Below, one piece after another: positions 8,183 through 15,684 of a stretch of DNA of 64,000 nucleotides. Origin of the DNA: Prolixibacter bellariivorans ATCC BAA-1284. Lineage in GTDB: Bacteria > Bacteroidota > Bacteroidia > Bacteroidales > Prolixibacteraceae. The notes under the pieces are model-generated. The model saw nothing but the letters and a program-made list of their open reading frames with translations. It made no database searches and was not told the DNA's origin. The stretch spans positions 496,001 to 560,000 of the forward strand of contig NZ_JHXO01000001.1 in the NCBI RefSeq assembly GCF_000621705.1. The letters run 5' to 3'. Every line of letters begins with the position of its first letter. Positions within the stretch are counted from its first letter, which is position 1. A program made the position numbers and the translations under genes.

Positions 8183-10672
8183 TCAAGACAAATCTTCCGT
8201 CTCTATTCTTTTCAGATGATTGATCACAAAGTGCAAATCGGAGTAAGTTACCTCGTCGCCGGCCAGGTGCTTTATTTCGGTAAGGGAGCGTGTGTCATCA
8301 CGCTCAATGAGTGGTATGATTGTATTTATCTTTTCTTCCGGAACAAATTCAGTGATTTCCAACTTGCCCTGTTGAATAAAATAGCCGAGGTGTCTTTCAA
8401 TAGTCGCCTGAGTCAGGCCTCTTGTTTCACTGATGGTGGTAATATCCATGCCTTGCCGGTACAAGTCGAACGTGATTTGTTTGGTATTCTCTTTGTGTTT
8501 TTCAGTTGTTGATTGCCCATTGTCCTTCCTTTGCGGGATATTATTCCGGAGACAATATTCTCTGACAACTCCGAGTATATCGTCACCATGTTGGGTGAGT
8601 TTTTTCTTGCCAATACCATGAATGGAACCGAGCTGTTTTATGGTTGTTGGTAATTCGTTGGCAATTAAACGTAATGATTTCTGCGATACGATTGAGTAGA
8701 GAGCAACGCCGGATTCACTGGACAGTTGATACCGCCAGGTTTTTAGTTGTTGATAGAGTTCCGGATGGGTGACGTCTGTATCCGTCAACGCTTCAGTTTT
8801 TGAACGGACCGGTTTTGGTTCCTCTAGGTGTGCCAGCGCTCTTGCCCGAAGATATTTTTCCAGCTCAAAGCCTTCGGCAACAGACGTGAGAAAGATCTTC
8901 TTATGCGTGATGAATTCAGTGATTTTATCGGATAATTCATCTAATGATTTTAGAACGGCGGTATTGTCCGATTCATAGAAGAGTGACTCGACGACGGGTT
9001 GCCAGTCATTTTCCAGGTAATTCTTAAAATAATGGCTGGCTTTAATTATCCGTTCGTTGAAAAATGCATCGGTTTCCGGATACCGGTTTTCCTGAAAAAG
9101 GTGCTCACATTGCTTCATGAATTTCATTGAAACTTCGTTTAGATGAAGCAGGTGAGGCTTTAACAATTCCGGTAGTTTTACTTTCAGGTTACCTTGAATA
9201 CTTCCTTCGTTTTCGTTGAGTAGTTTGAGAAGTTGCCTGATTAGTTTTTCCACAGTCCTGAAGTCAAAAAGCTCATTCAACAACATTTGCTGATAAGCTC
9301 TTTTCGATTTAGTGAACTCCTGCCCATCGGGCGTATGTGCTGCTACATTATTATTGAAATGTTGAACTGTGGGGTCGCAAATAACGGCATCGGTTGATAG
9401 TGGCGTACTCAGCCGCAGTCCCTCCAGCGATTTGCAGCGACTGAGCGCCACGTAGGTTTGACCGTGCGCGAATGCCGCATGCGCATCAATGACAGCTTTT
9501 TCAAAAGTGAGTCCCTGGCTCTTGTGGATGGTGATGGCCCACGCAAGCTTTAACGGGTACTGAATGAATTTGCCAATTTCCTTTTCTTCAATATTTTTCG
9601 TCTCGGGATGAATCGTATATTGAATGTTTCGCCACTCTTCCTTTTGCACATTAACCCGTTCATCCTCTCCCGGAAAGGATACCTCGATATGTTCTTCATC
9701 GAGTTCGGTTACGACACCAATTTTTCCGTTGTAGTACTGTTTCCGAAACGAGCTGTCATTTTTCAGAAACATGACCTGTGCACCTTCCTTCAGTTGCAGT
9801 TCTGCCGGTGCCGGGAAATTGTATTGCGCAAAATCTCCTTGTATTTCGGCATCGTACGAGTGAAGCTGTGATTCTAGTTTTGTCAGCTTCTGGCGATTGA
9901 TGCTTTCGGCTCCGGCATTGTGTGTTGTGAGAATAATGTACCCGTCATTATCTCCGTTCAGATAGGAAGGGTGATATCGCTTATTTAGCTTTTCGAGCGA
10001 CGCAGGCGTTAGTTTGTCATCTCTAATTTCATTCAGAATACGGATAAAATCGTCATCGCGTTGGCGGAAGATCGTTTTCAATTCGATATTAACGGGTTTT
10101 GCACTGGCCAGTGCCTGGCTGCTGAAGAAATAGAACGTATCGTAGTAGGGCCTTAACAATTCCCATTCTTCTTTTTTTACCACCGGCGGTAATTGCTGAA
10201 GGTCACCAATCAGCAACAGTTGTACACCTCCAAAAGGAAGCTCCGGGCGTCTGTATCTGCGAAGAACGTCATCGATTCCGTCCAGTATGTCGGCTCGTAC
10301 CATACTGATCTCGTCGATGATCAATAAATCCAGCGACCTGATAATATTGATTTTAGTTTTACTGAAACGGTAAAGCCGCTCATTGCGGTTGGGTTGATTT
10401 GCGACTCCGGTCACCCGTTTGGTCAGAATCGGGCCAAAAGGAAGTTGAAAAAAAGAATGGATAGTTACCCCGCCGGCATTGATGGCTGCTACACCGGTTG
10501 GTGCAACAACAATCATGCGCTTTACCGGATTTAATTTCAGGTTTTGTAAAAAGGTCGTTTTTCCGGTCCCGGCTTTACCCGTCAGGAAAACATTCCGGTT
10601 GGTAAACCAGACGAATTTTTTGGCCAAGTCAATTTCAGGATTCTCAGTCATTGTTTTGGTGAAATTTGGCAT
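8183..10672 (-). CDS. PIF1-like superfamily 1 DNA helicase with HRDC and C-terminal HTH
   Basis: An 829-residue ATP-dependent helicase. The N-terminal half is a PIF1/RecD-type core: Walker A G-K-A-G-T-G-K-T-T at residues 32-40, Walker B L-L-I-I-D-E at 116-121, and a late motif with A-H-G-Q-T-Y-V-A-L-S-R that typifies the PIF1/RecD C-terminal domain. After a helical linker, an HRDC domain spans about 650-735, and the last 90 residues form an HTH_40-type winged helix like the one found in RecQ. This architecture is recurrent in Bacteroidetes. ATG 10651 is an alternative start seven codons downstream. Likely roles are unwinding of G-quadruplexes or recombination intermediates, which is inferred. 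Confidence 0.88.
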   Translation of the reverse strand: MPNFTKTMTENPEIDLAKKFVWFTNRNVFLTGKAGTGKTTFLQNLKLNPVKRMIVVAPTGVAAINAGGVTIHSFFQLPFGPILTKRVTGVANQPNRNERLYRFSKTKINIIRSLDLLIIDEISMVRADILDGIDDVLRRYRRPELPFGGVQLLLIGDLQQLPPVVKKEEWELLRPYYDTFYFFSSQALASAKPVNIELKTIFRQRDDDFIRILNEIRDDKLTPASLEKLNKRYHPSYLNGDNDGYIILTTHNAGAESINRQKLTKLESQLHSYDAEIQGDFAQYNFPAPAELQLKEGAQVMFLKNDSSFRKQYYNGKIGVVTELDEEHIEVSFPGEDERVNVQKEEWRNIQYTIHPETKNIEEKEIGKFIQYPLKLAWAITIHKSQGLTFEKAVIDAHAAFAHGQTYVALSRCKSLEGLRLSTPLSTDAVICDPTVQHFNNNVAAHTPDGQEFTKSKRAYQQMLLNELFDFRTVEKLIRQLLKLLNENEGSIQGNLKVKLPELLKPHLLHLNEVSMKFMKQCEHLFQENRYPETDAFFNERIIKASHYFKNYLENDWQPVVESLFYESDNTAVLKSLDELSDKITEFITHKKIFLTSVAEGFELEKYLRARALAHLEEPKPVRSKTEALTDTDVTHPELYQQLKTWRYQLSSESGVALYSIVSQKSLRLIANELPTTIKQLGSIHGIGKKKLTQHGDDILGVVREYCLRNNIPQRKDNGQSTTEKHKENTKQITFDLYRQGMDITTISETRGLTQATIERHLGYFIQQGKLEITEFVPEEKINTIIPLIERDDTRSLTEIKHLAGDEVTYSDLHFVINHLKRIETEDLS

Positions 10673-10833
10673 TCGGATATTGAAGTTACGAAAAAATACC
10701 GAGGTTATCGGGTAATGAGAGACGTTTGAAAAACAGTTTTCGACGCAAGTAAATAGGTTGTCTTTAGTATTGAATATTTGTAACTTAAATAGATTTGATT
10801 ACTAATTGATTATAAAAAAAAGGAGGGCTTATT

Positions 10834-11043
10834 ATGTCGGAAAGTGTATACAAAATTATTGAACTGGTTGGTACCAGCAAGGAATCATGGGAAAAAGCGG
10901 CTATGAATGCGGTTGAGCGCGCTTCAAAATCGTTGCGTGATTTGCGTATTGCAGAAGTTTCGCAATTGGATATGCAGATAAATGACGGTAAAGTAGAAGC
11001 TTACCGAGTCAAGGTAAAAGTATCTTTCAAGTTCGAAAATTGA
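10834..11043 (+). CDS. Dodecin family flavin-binding protein
   Basis: A 69-residue protein matching dodecins, which assemble into hollow dodecamers that bind and buffer riboflavin or FMN. The pattern V-Y-K-I-I-E-L-V-G-T-S-x-x-S-W-E-K-A-A, then the conserved helix, strand with R-I-A-E-V-x-Q-L-D, and C-terminal strand Y-R-V-K-V-K-V-S-F is characteristic; the flavin-stacking Trp is in the S-W-E motif. It has an unusually strong Shine-Dalgarno for this genome (AGGAGG at 10821-10826), which fixes the start. Monocistronic, ended by the bidirectional hairpin at 11103-11138. Confidence 0.93.
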   Translation: MSESVYKIIELVGTSKESWEKAAMNAVERASKSLRDLRIAEVSQLDMQINDGKVEAYRVKVKVSFKFEN

Positions 11044-11102
11044 TAATGAGGCGTAAAGACGTTTCAATTTTTTCCCGGGAAGCTTAACTGAGTCGGGAAA
11101 AC

Positions 11103-11138
11103 AAAAGCCGCATTCCTGATATCAGAAATGCGGCTTTT
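11103..11138. terminator. Bidirectional terminator between the dodecin gene and tRNA-Cys
   Basis: AAAAGCCGCAT (11103-11113) pairs with ATGCGGCTTTT (11128-11138) around an internal self-complementary segment. A-rich and T-rich flanks allow termination in both directions for two convergent units. Confidence 0.8.
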
Positions 11139-11144
11139 GGGTTG

Positions 11145-11215
11145 AGGTCGGTGGCGGATTCGAACCGCCGTACGCGGTTTTGCAGACCGCTGCCTAGCCA
11201 CTCGGCCAACCGACC
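11145..11215 (-). tRNA. tRNA-Cys (GCA)
   Basis: On the minus strand a complete cloverleaf: acceptor arm GGTCGGT/ACCGACC, D-arm with GCC/GGC, anticodon stem GCGGT/ACCGC around the loop CTGCAAA (anticodon GCA), short variable region, and T-arm GGCGG/CCGCC with loop TTCGAAT. The discriminator base is U, a cysteine identity element. CCA is not encoded. A TAnnTTTG promoter lies about 75 bases upstream. Confidence 0.96.
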
Positions 11216-11288
11216 ATTATTGCGTTCGAAAATTAGGTGGGAACTCACTTTTTAGTGACGAATAACCCTTATTTTTTCGATGCGGATG

Positions 11289-11320
11289 CAAATATAGGCA
11301 AATTTCTTTATCCCTTGCAA
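11289..11320 (-). promoter_or_regulatory. Promoter of tRNA-Cys
   Basis: Minus-strand -7 element TATATTTG (11296-11289) and TTG at 11320-11318 with 21 bases between them, a good fit to the Bacteroidetes consensus. Transcription would start near 11282. Confidence 0.6.
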
Positions 11321-11344
11321 CTCTCTTTTTAAAAATCCCCGGCG

Positions 11345-11695
11345 TCAGCGTTCCAGGGTCACACTCACCCGTTCAATTTGTCCTCCCATCGGAGGATTCA
11401 TTTTCGAGATCTTTATTTTAGCCCAGTGAATTTCCGGAAAAGTTGCGTATAGTCGGTCAAGAATGCGTCCGCCAATGTGTTCCAACAGATGCGATTTTTC
11501 TTCCATCTCATCTTTAATAACCTGATAAACTATCTGGTAATTCAGTGCATCTTCCAGTTTGTCGCTCTTTGATGCAGCCTGGCAGTTGGTGCGTATGGCT
11601 ACATTAACCAAAAAGCGGTTTCCAACCACTTGTTCCTCCTTAAAATGCCCGTGATAGGCATAAAATTCCATGTCCTCAATTTCAATCAGTCCCAT
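11345..11695 (-). CDS. folB: Dihydroneopterin aldolase
   Basis: FolB converts 7,8-dihydroneopterin to 6-hydroxymethyl-7,8-dihydropterin and glycolaldehyde in folate synthesis. At 116 residues it is of normal length, with the family's N-terminal Y-H-G-x-x-x-x-E segment (residues 14-20), the central S-H-L-L-E-H-I region bearing the catalytic glutamate and a K-I-K-I-S-K-M-N-P-P motif with the catalytic lysine. The start ATG 11695 is the only sensible one. It stands alone between tRNA-Cys and the divergent glnS. Confidence 0.93.
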   Translation of the reverse strand: MGLIEIEDMEFYAYHGHFKEEQVVGNRFLVNVAIRTNCQAASKSDKLEDALNYQIVYQVIKDEMEEKSHLLEHIGGRILDRLYATFPEIHWAKIKISKMNPPMGGQIERVSVTLER

Positions 11696-11836
11696 GCTGT
11701 TATTAACCCGTTTAAAAATTAACCCTTACGCGGGAATAGTGTCTTTATAACCGTTGTATGTTTTCCCAAAATTACGAGTATTTTATCAAAACCTATTTTT
11801 ATGATTGATTATTACCATGAATGGGGAAACTCTTCT

Positions 11837-11844
11837 TACTTTTG
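11837..11844 (+). promoter_or_regulatory. -7 promoter element of glnS
   Basis: TACTTTTG matches TAnnTTTG and lies 44 bases before the chosen ATG. It argues that translation does not begin at the longer in-frame start at 11801, which would be upstream of transcription. No good -33 element is seen. Confidence 0.45.
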
Positions 11845-11887
11845 TGAGAACATTTTGACAACAATTCCGCGAAGTAATTCATTGCAT

Positions 11888-13585
11888 ATGACGGAAAAGA
11901 AAACCGCAACAGAAGGAGCTGAGAAAAAGGCTCCCACGAATTTTATTCATCAGCAGATTGAAGCTGAGTTAGCTGAAGGTAAAAATGATGGACGGGTTCA
12001 TACTCGTTTCCCTCCGGAGCCTAATGGCTATCTGCATATTGGCCATGCTAAATCGATTTGTTTGAATTTCGGTATTGCTGAAAAGTATAACGGATTGACC
12101 AATTTACGTTTCGACGACACCAATCCGACCAAAGAAGAGACGGAATATGTCGATTCCATTAAAGCAGATGTTCGCTGGCTCGGTTTTGACTGGGGCGATC
12201 GGGAATACTATGCCTCCGATTATTTTGACAAATTGTATGAGTTTGCCGTAACGTTAATCAATCGGGGACTTGCCTATGTCGATTTCCAGTCGCAGGAAAT
12301 CATTAGCCAGCAACGGGGAACACCGCAACGTCCGGGAATAGACAGCCCCTACCGAAATACTTCGCCGGAAGAAAACCTGATGCATTTCGAAAAAATGCGG
12401 AATGGAGAATACGATGAAGGTCATTGTGTTTTGCGGGCCAAAGTGGATATGGCATCGCCCAACATGCACATGCGTGACCCGTTGATGTACCGTGTACTGA
12501 AAAAGACACATCACCGCACGGGTGACAAGTGGTGCATCTATCCGATGTATGATTTTGCTCACGGGCAGAGTGATTACTGGGAAGGAATTACCCATTCGGT
12601 TTGTACGCTTGAATTTGAGATTCATCGCCCATTATATGACTGGTTCGTCGATGAGCTGAAAACGGACGATTACCGTCCGCGCCAGATTGAATTCTCCCGG
12701 TTGAATTTAAGTTATACCGTTATGAGCAAGCGTCGCCTGCTCGAACTGGTTCAGAAAAAATATGTAAGTGGATGGGACGATCCGCGAATGCCTACCATTT
12801 CTGGTTTGCGCCGGCGAGGATATACACCGGAATCGATCCGGAAGTTCTCGGAACGAATTGGCGTAACAAAAGTGGATGGAGTAACTGATGTAGCGCTTCT
12901 GGAACATGCTGTTCGCGAAGATTTGAACAAGCGTGCACAACGCGTAATGGGCGTTTTGAATCCGTTGAAAGTGGTTATCACGAATTTCCCGGAAGGCAAA
13001 GAGGAGATGAACCAGGCGGTAAATAATCCCGAGGATGAAAGCATGGGTAAACGCAGTGTGCCTTTCTCGCGGGAGCTGTATATCGAGCGGGATGACTTTA
13101 TGGAAGATCCGCCTCGTAAATTTTTCCGTCTGGCGCCCGGTCGCGAGGTTCGTTTGCGCTATGCTTACTTCATTACCTGTAACGAAGTAGTGAAAGATGA
13201 AAACGGAGAAATAACTGAGTTGAGATGTACCTACGATCCAGAGACAAAAGGGGGTAATGCTCCCGACGGACGGAAAGTTAAAGCAACGCTCCACTGGGTT
13301 TCAGCAAAACATGCAGTGAAAGCAGAGGTACGGCTCTATGATCGGTTGTTCAACGATCCCGATCCAGCTGGTCACAAAGATGTTGATTTCAAAGAATTCC
13401 TGAATCCCGATTCGTTGACAATTCTTTCGGAATGTTATGTCGAACCGTTCGTGAAGGACGCTCAACCGCTTGATCATTTCCAGTTCGAACGCATTGGCTA
13501 TTTCAATCTCGATCCAGAGTCAACTCCTGAAAAAATGCGTTTTAACCGGACAGTTTCGCTCAGGGAAACCTGGAAGAAAATGTAA
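11888..13585 (+). CDS. glnS: Glutamine-tRNA ligase
   Basis: Class I aminoacyl-tRNA synthetase that charges tRNA-Gln with glutamine. With ATG 11888 it has 565 residues. The HIGH signature is at residues 50-53 ([11 protein letters not shown]) and the KMSKS counterpart is the V-M-S-K-R motif at 278-282. The C-terminal half is the beta-barrel anticodon-binding domain typical of GlnRS rather than the GluRS type. ATG 11801 in the same frame is excluded by the promoter element at 11837. An intrinsic terminator follows immediately, so the gene is monocistronic. Confidence 0.96.
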   Translation: MTEKKTATEGAEKKAPTNFIHQQIEAELAEGKNDGRVHTRFPPEPNGYLHIGHAKSICLNFGIAEKYNGLTNLRFDDTNPTKEETEYVDSIKADVRWLGFDWGDREYYASDYFDKLYEFAVTLINRGLAYVDFQSQEIISQQRGTPQRPGIDSPYRNTSPEENLMHFEKMRNGEYDEGHCVLRAKVDMASPNMHMRDPLMYRVLKKTHHRTGDKWCIYPMYDFAHGQSDYWEGITHSVCTLEFEIHRPLYDWFVDELKTDDYRPRQIEFSRLNLSYTVMSKRRLLELVQKKYVSGWDDPRMPTISGLRRRGYTPESIRKFSERIGVTKVDGVTDVALLEHAVREDLNKRAQRVMGVLNPLKVVITNFPEGKEEMNQAVNNPEDESMGKRSVPFSRELYIERDDFMEDPPRKFFRLAPGREVRLRYAYFITCNEVVKDENGEITELRCTYDPETKGGNAPDGRKVKATLHWVSAKHAVKAEVRLYDRLFNDPDPAGHKDVDFKEFLNPDSLTILSECYVEPFVKDAQPLDHFQFERIGYFNLDPESTPEKMRFNRTVSLRETWKKM

Positions 13586-13614
13586 TAACTCTGTACGAAA
13601 TAAATATTTGAATG

Positions 13615-13651
13615 AGCTGTTTCCGGCATTGACCGGAGACAGCTTTTTTTG
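13615..13651 (+). terminator. Rho-independent terminator of glnS
   Basis: A 12-bp stem, AGCTGTTTCCGG (13615-13626) with CCGGAGACAGCT (13633-13644), one wobble pair, six-base loop, then a T run. Confidence 0.85.
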
Positions 13652-13659
13652 TTGTTATA

Positions 13660-14115
13660 TTATATTTTTCCCCTGTTTTTCTTGTAGAAAGGAAGAACGG
13701 CATAGGTGTATACGTAACAACCCATGCAAAAACCGACACTCCATTCCAGGAAGGCAAACAGTGTAAGAATTCCCATTACAATTTGTGAGGCCAGAACATA
13801 ATGGGCGAGCAGAAGAATAAAGGATACAATTGAAAACAGAAATCCGACCCGGGCAGCAAAGATTTTCGGTCCCTTATTAATCTCCTTCGATTGGAACGGG
13901 ACGAACTGTGTGAGTCCTGCACCGGAGCAGGCCAGGATGCTGGTATTCTTCATTCCAAAAGCGCGCGAATAAAAATCAATAGCCAGAAACCCCGCCGCAT
14001 ACAGGTTGGGTTTAAGAGTGAACAGAATGGCTATAATAAAACTGAGCAAAGCGGTAGCTCGTACGACTTTCTCGTCGACTTTTTCATTAGAAACAGGGCA
14101 AATAAGTGAGCTCAT
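13660..14115 (-). CDS. DUF4395 membrane protein
   Basis: A 151-residue integral membrane protein with the DUF4395 hallmarks: N-terminal C-P-V-S motif, F-x-A-I-D-F-x-x-R-A-F, I-N-K-G-P-K-I-F-A-A-R-x-G and a C-terminal C-M-G-C pair of cysteines. Four hydrophobic segments are visible. The CxxC-like pair suggests redox or metal chemistry, but no function is established. It starts 24 bases after the stop of the MATE gene on the same strand and may be cotranscribed with it. Confidence 0.85.
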   Translation of the reverse strand: MSSLICPVSNEKVDEKVVRATALLSFIIAILFTLKPNLYAAGFLAIDFYSRAFGMKNTSILACSGAGLTQFVPFQSKEINKGPKIFAARVGFLFSIVSFILLLAHYVLASQIVMGILTLFAFLEWSVGFCMGCYVYTYAVLPFYKKNRGKI

Positions 14116-14139
14116 ATGTGTTCAAGTATAAGGGTTAAA

Positions 14140-15504
14140 CTAAGCTTTAGACGTATAAGATTGTGCAACCTTACGAATTTTTTTTCGGGTATAGAAAAAA
14201 GTATAAATGGCTGCGCTCCAGTTTACGATAAAAAGGCTCCACCAGATTCCTTTTGTGCCCCAATTTAACGTTACGGCAAGAAAATAGAATAGCGGCAGCG
14301 GAACAATTAATCGCCGGTAGAGGCCTATCCATATGGCATACATCGGTTTTTTCATTCCTTGTAAAGTGGACACCGATATATTTAATAAAATGTATGAGAG
14401 AAAATAAAATGCCCCCACGTGGAGGTATTCAACACCAGTTCGTATAACCTCGGTATCGTCAGTGAAAAAACCGATCAACTGCGCAGCAAAAAAGTAAACA
14501 AGGGCTGAACCAACCAAAATGATGGCAATGCCGTAAGTCTGGCTCAATTTCCAGGTTTGATTAACTCGGTGTAGCAGAAAAGCACCCATATTCTGACCTG
14601 TCAGTGTCAATGTGGCAATATTCAGTCCGATGGTTGGAAGAAGGGCCATCTGTTCTATCCGGATGGCGATTCCGAATGCTGCTACGGTTTTCGCTCCAAA
14701 TCTTCCGGCGAAAGCGGTAATGATGAAAATCCCCAAAGCGATCATCATCATGTTTAAGCTGGCCGGAAATCCTTGTTTGAATAGATTGGCAAAAAACGAC
14801 TTCCGCGGGAAAAGTTCGCGGTAATTCAAATGTAGCAGGATACCTCGGCGCCGAACGACATACAGGAGATAAAACATGCCAATAGCCTGAATCATAACGG
14901 TGGATAAGGCAATACCGCCTATGCCCAAAGCAGGCATTCCCAATCCCCCAAACATGAACCATGGATCGAATCCGAGATTCAGAAAAAATCCGGCTATCAG
15001 GAAATTGCGGTAGGTTCGGGTATCTCCTCTCGATGTCAGGAAAGCGTTGAAGATATTATTCATCAGGAAGAAAACGGTTCCGAGCAATATCAAACGCATA
15101 TAAACCAGGGCAGTGTCGAGATATTCTCCTTCGGCACCCATGATGCGAAAAAGAACCGGAGCGATAAAAAAACCGATAATGGTAAGTAGTATCGAGTTCG
15201 CGACAGCAAAAGAGATGGCTTGAATACCGTATAACCGGGCCTCCTTTAATTTACCTGCTCCCAGGGCATGAGATATGAGAGCGGTTGTTCCGGTTCCCAG
15301 GCCGGTACCAAGGGCCAGAATGATAAAGAAAACCGGAAACGAAAGCGACAGAGCTGCCAGTACTTTGGTCGATAGAAGTCCGCCATACCAGGTATCGGCT
15401 ACATTAAACAGCGTGTTGAAAATAAAACCGACACTGGCCGGTACCGCCAATTTTTTTATCAATCCCGGTAGTGGTGCAGTGGTAAAATTAGATTGGCTGT
15501 TCAT
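14140..15504 (-). CDS. MATE family efflux transporter
   Basis: A 454-residue protein with about twelve predicted membrane segments in two homologous halves, matching the MATE (MatE) fold of Na+- or H+-coupled antiporters that export cationic drugs and metabolites. The first half has the P-A-S-V-G-F-I-F-N-T-L-F-N-V-A-D-T motif region, and the second repeats the pattern near residue 240. Substrate cannot be inferred. The downstream DUF4395 gene follows after 24 bases. Confidence 0.9.
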   Translation of the reverse strand: MNSQSNFTTAPLPGLIKKLAVPASVGFIFNTLFNVADTWYGGLLSTKVLAALSLSFPVFFIILALGTGLGTGTTALISHALGAGKLKEARLYGIQAISFAVANSILLTIIGFFIAPVLFRIMGAEGEYLDTALVYMRLILLGTVFFLMNNIFNAFLTSRGDTRTYRNFLIAGFFLNLGFDPWFMFGGLGMPALGIGGIALSTVMIQAIGMFYLLYVVRRRGILLHLNYRELFPRKSFFANLFKQGFPASLNMMMIALGIFIITAFAGRFGAKTVAAFGIAIRIEQMALLPTIGLNIATLTLTGQNMGAFLLHRVNQTWKLSQTYGIAIILVGSALVYFFAAQLIGFFTDDTEVIRTGVEYLHVGAFYFLSYILLNISVSTLQGMKKPMYAIWIGLYRRLIVPLPLFYFLAVTLNWGTKGIWWSLFIVNWSAAIYTFFYTRKKIRKVAQSYTSKA

Positions 15505-15684
15505 GTAAGGTTATTCTTCTGTTTTATAATTTTCTGATGCAAAGATTGACAAAGTACTTGCTAATACTGACTCTCCAACAATTTATTTTTTGTAGAGTTT
15601 CATTTTATGACAAGTTTTTAAGTTGTAAATTGTAAGTAACACCCCTCAACGCTTTGTTCACCTACATTTTTCGGAGGATAACTT